The translations under genes and the position numbers were made by a program. Positions 63,966 to 64,000 of a DNA stretch of 64,000 nucleotides are shown in pieces. The notes beneath the pieces were generated by a model that had not been told where the DNA came from, ran no database searches, and worked only from the letters and a program-made list of their open reading frames with translations. The stretch spans positions 1 through 64,000 of the forward strand of contig CAWGTZ010000014.1 in NCBI GenBank assembly GCA_963825555.1, in the 5' to 3' direction. This DNA is from JAGVSR01 sp963825555 (lineage in GTDB: Bacteria; Pseudomonadota; Alphaproteobacteria; Rhizobiales; Hyphomicrobiaceae). Position 1 is the first letter of the stretch. Every line of letters begins with the position of its first letter.

Positions 63966-64000
63966 GGGACGGGTATCCGTTCGCACACTGCACATGTGTC

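Overview
The window is about 64 kb of GC-rich alphaproteobacterial chromosome. It is almost certainly from Hyphomicrobiales and plausibly Hyphomicrobium-like. The evidence is gene content and order: ldtR, 5-aminolevulinate synthase (C4 haem pathway), nrdR-ribD-ribE-ribB-ribH-nusB-thiL, pcm-tolC-popZ-valS, scpA-scpB, tatABC-serS-surE-nlpD-like, yajC-secD-secF, exoR, and CtrA-, FnrL/FixK- and Irr-like sites. No phage, insertion sequence or CRISPR array is visible. The species cannot be named from the sequence alone.

Layout. 0-10 kb: an LdtR regulator, haem, glycine/one-carbon, NrdR, riboflavin and thiamine genes. 10-15 kb: an L,D-transpeptidase, tRNA-Asn and tRNA-Cys on the minus strand, an isoaspartyl methyltransferase-like gene and a frameshifted tolC. 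15-21 kb: two tandem PopZ-family genes, then valS. 21-29 kb: a DUF2939 gene and an M48 protease gene on the minus strand, ilvD overlapping an exoR-like gene, then xthA, erpA and dgt. 29-43 kb: argS, a SPOR protein, nagZ, scpAB, an orphan ABC ATPase, tatABC, serS, surE, an NlpD/DipM-like factor behind a CtrA box, and a DUF815 ATPase. 43-50 kb: yajC-secD-secF-Mth938-phytoene-synthase-like genes and a large secreted SGNH hydrolase. 50-57 kb: an accessory-looking minus-strand block with a ModE-like regulator, an NTE-like patatin, small unknown proteins, a cold-shock-domain protein, an ABC ATPase plus membrane fusion pair, an Ala/Lys-rich secreted protein and an alpha/beta hydrolase. 57-58.6 kb: bfd and bfr. 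58.6-64 kb: a minus-strand exopolysaccharide cluster with export lipoprotein, GT4, priming glycosyltransferase, ligase/polymerase and a small membrane protein.

Three cross-cutting observations stand out. (1) Five genes (ldtR, tolC, valS, secD and the O-antigen ligase) carry eight frameshifts in total. Each is repaired by removing exactly one base. Because valS and secD are essential, this points to base-insertion errors in the assembly rather than decay, so annotation tools will mis-call these genes. (2) Four neighbouring minus-strand genes between 53 and 57.3 kb each have a similar gapped palindrome, TGTTCC-N4-GGAACA, 50-105 bp upstream of the start. I saw it nowhere else in the window, so it may mark an undescribed small regulon. 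(3) Two PopZ-like scaffold genes with very long disordered linkers lie side by side, which suggests a two-scaffold polar organising system.
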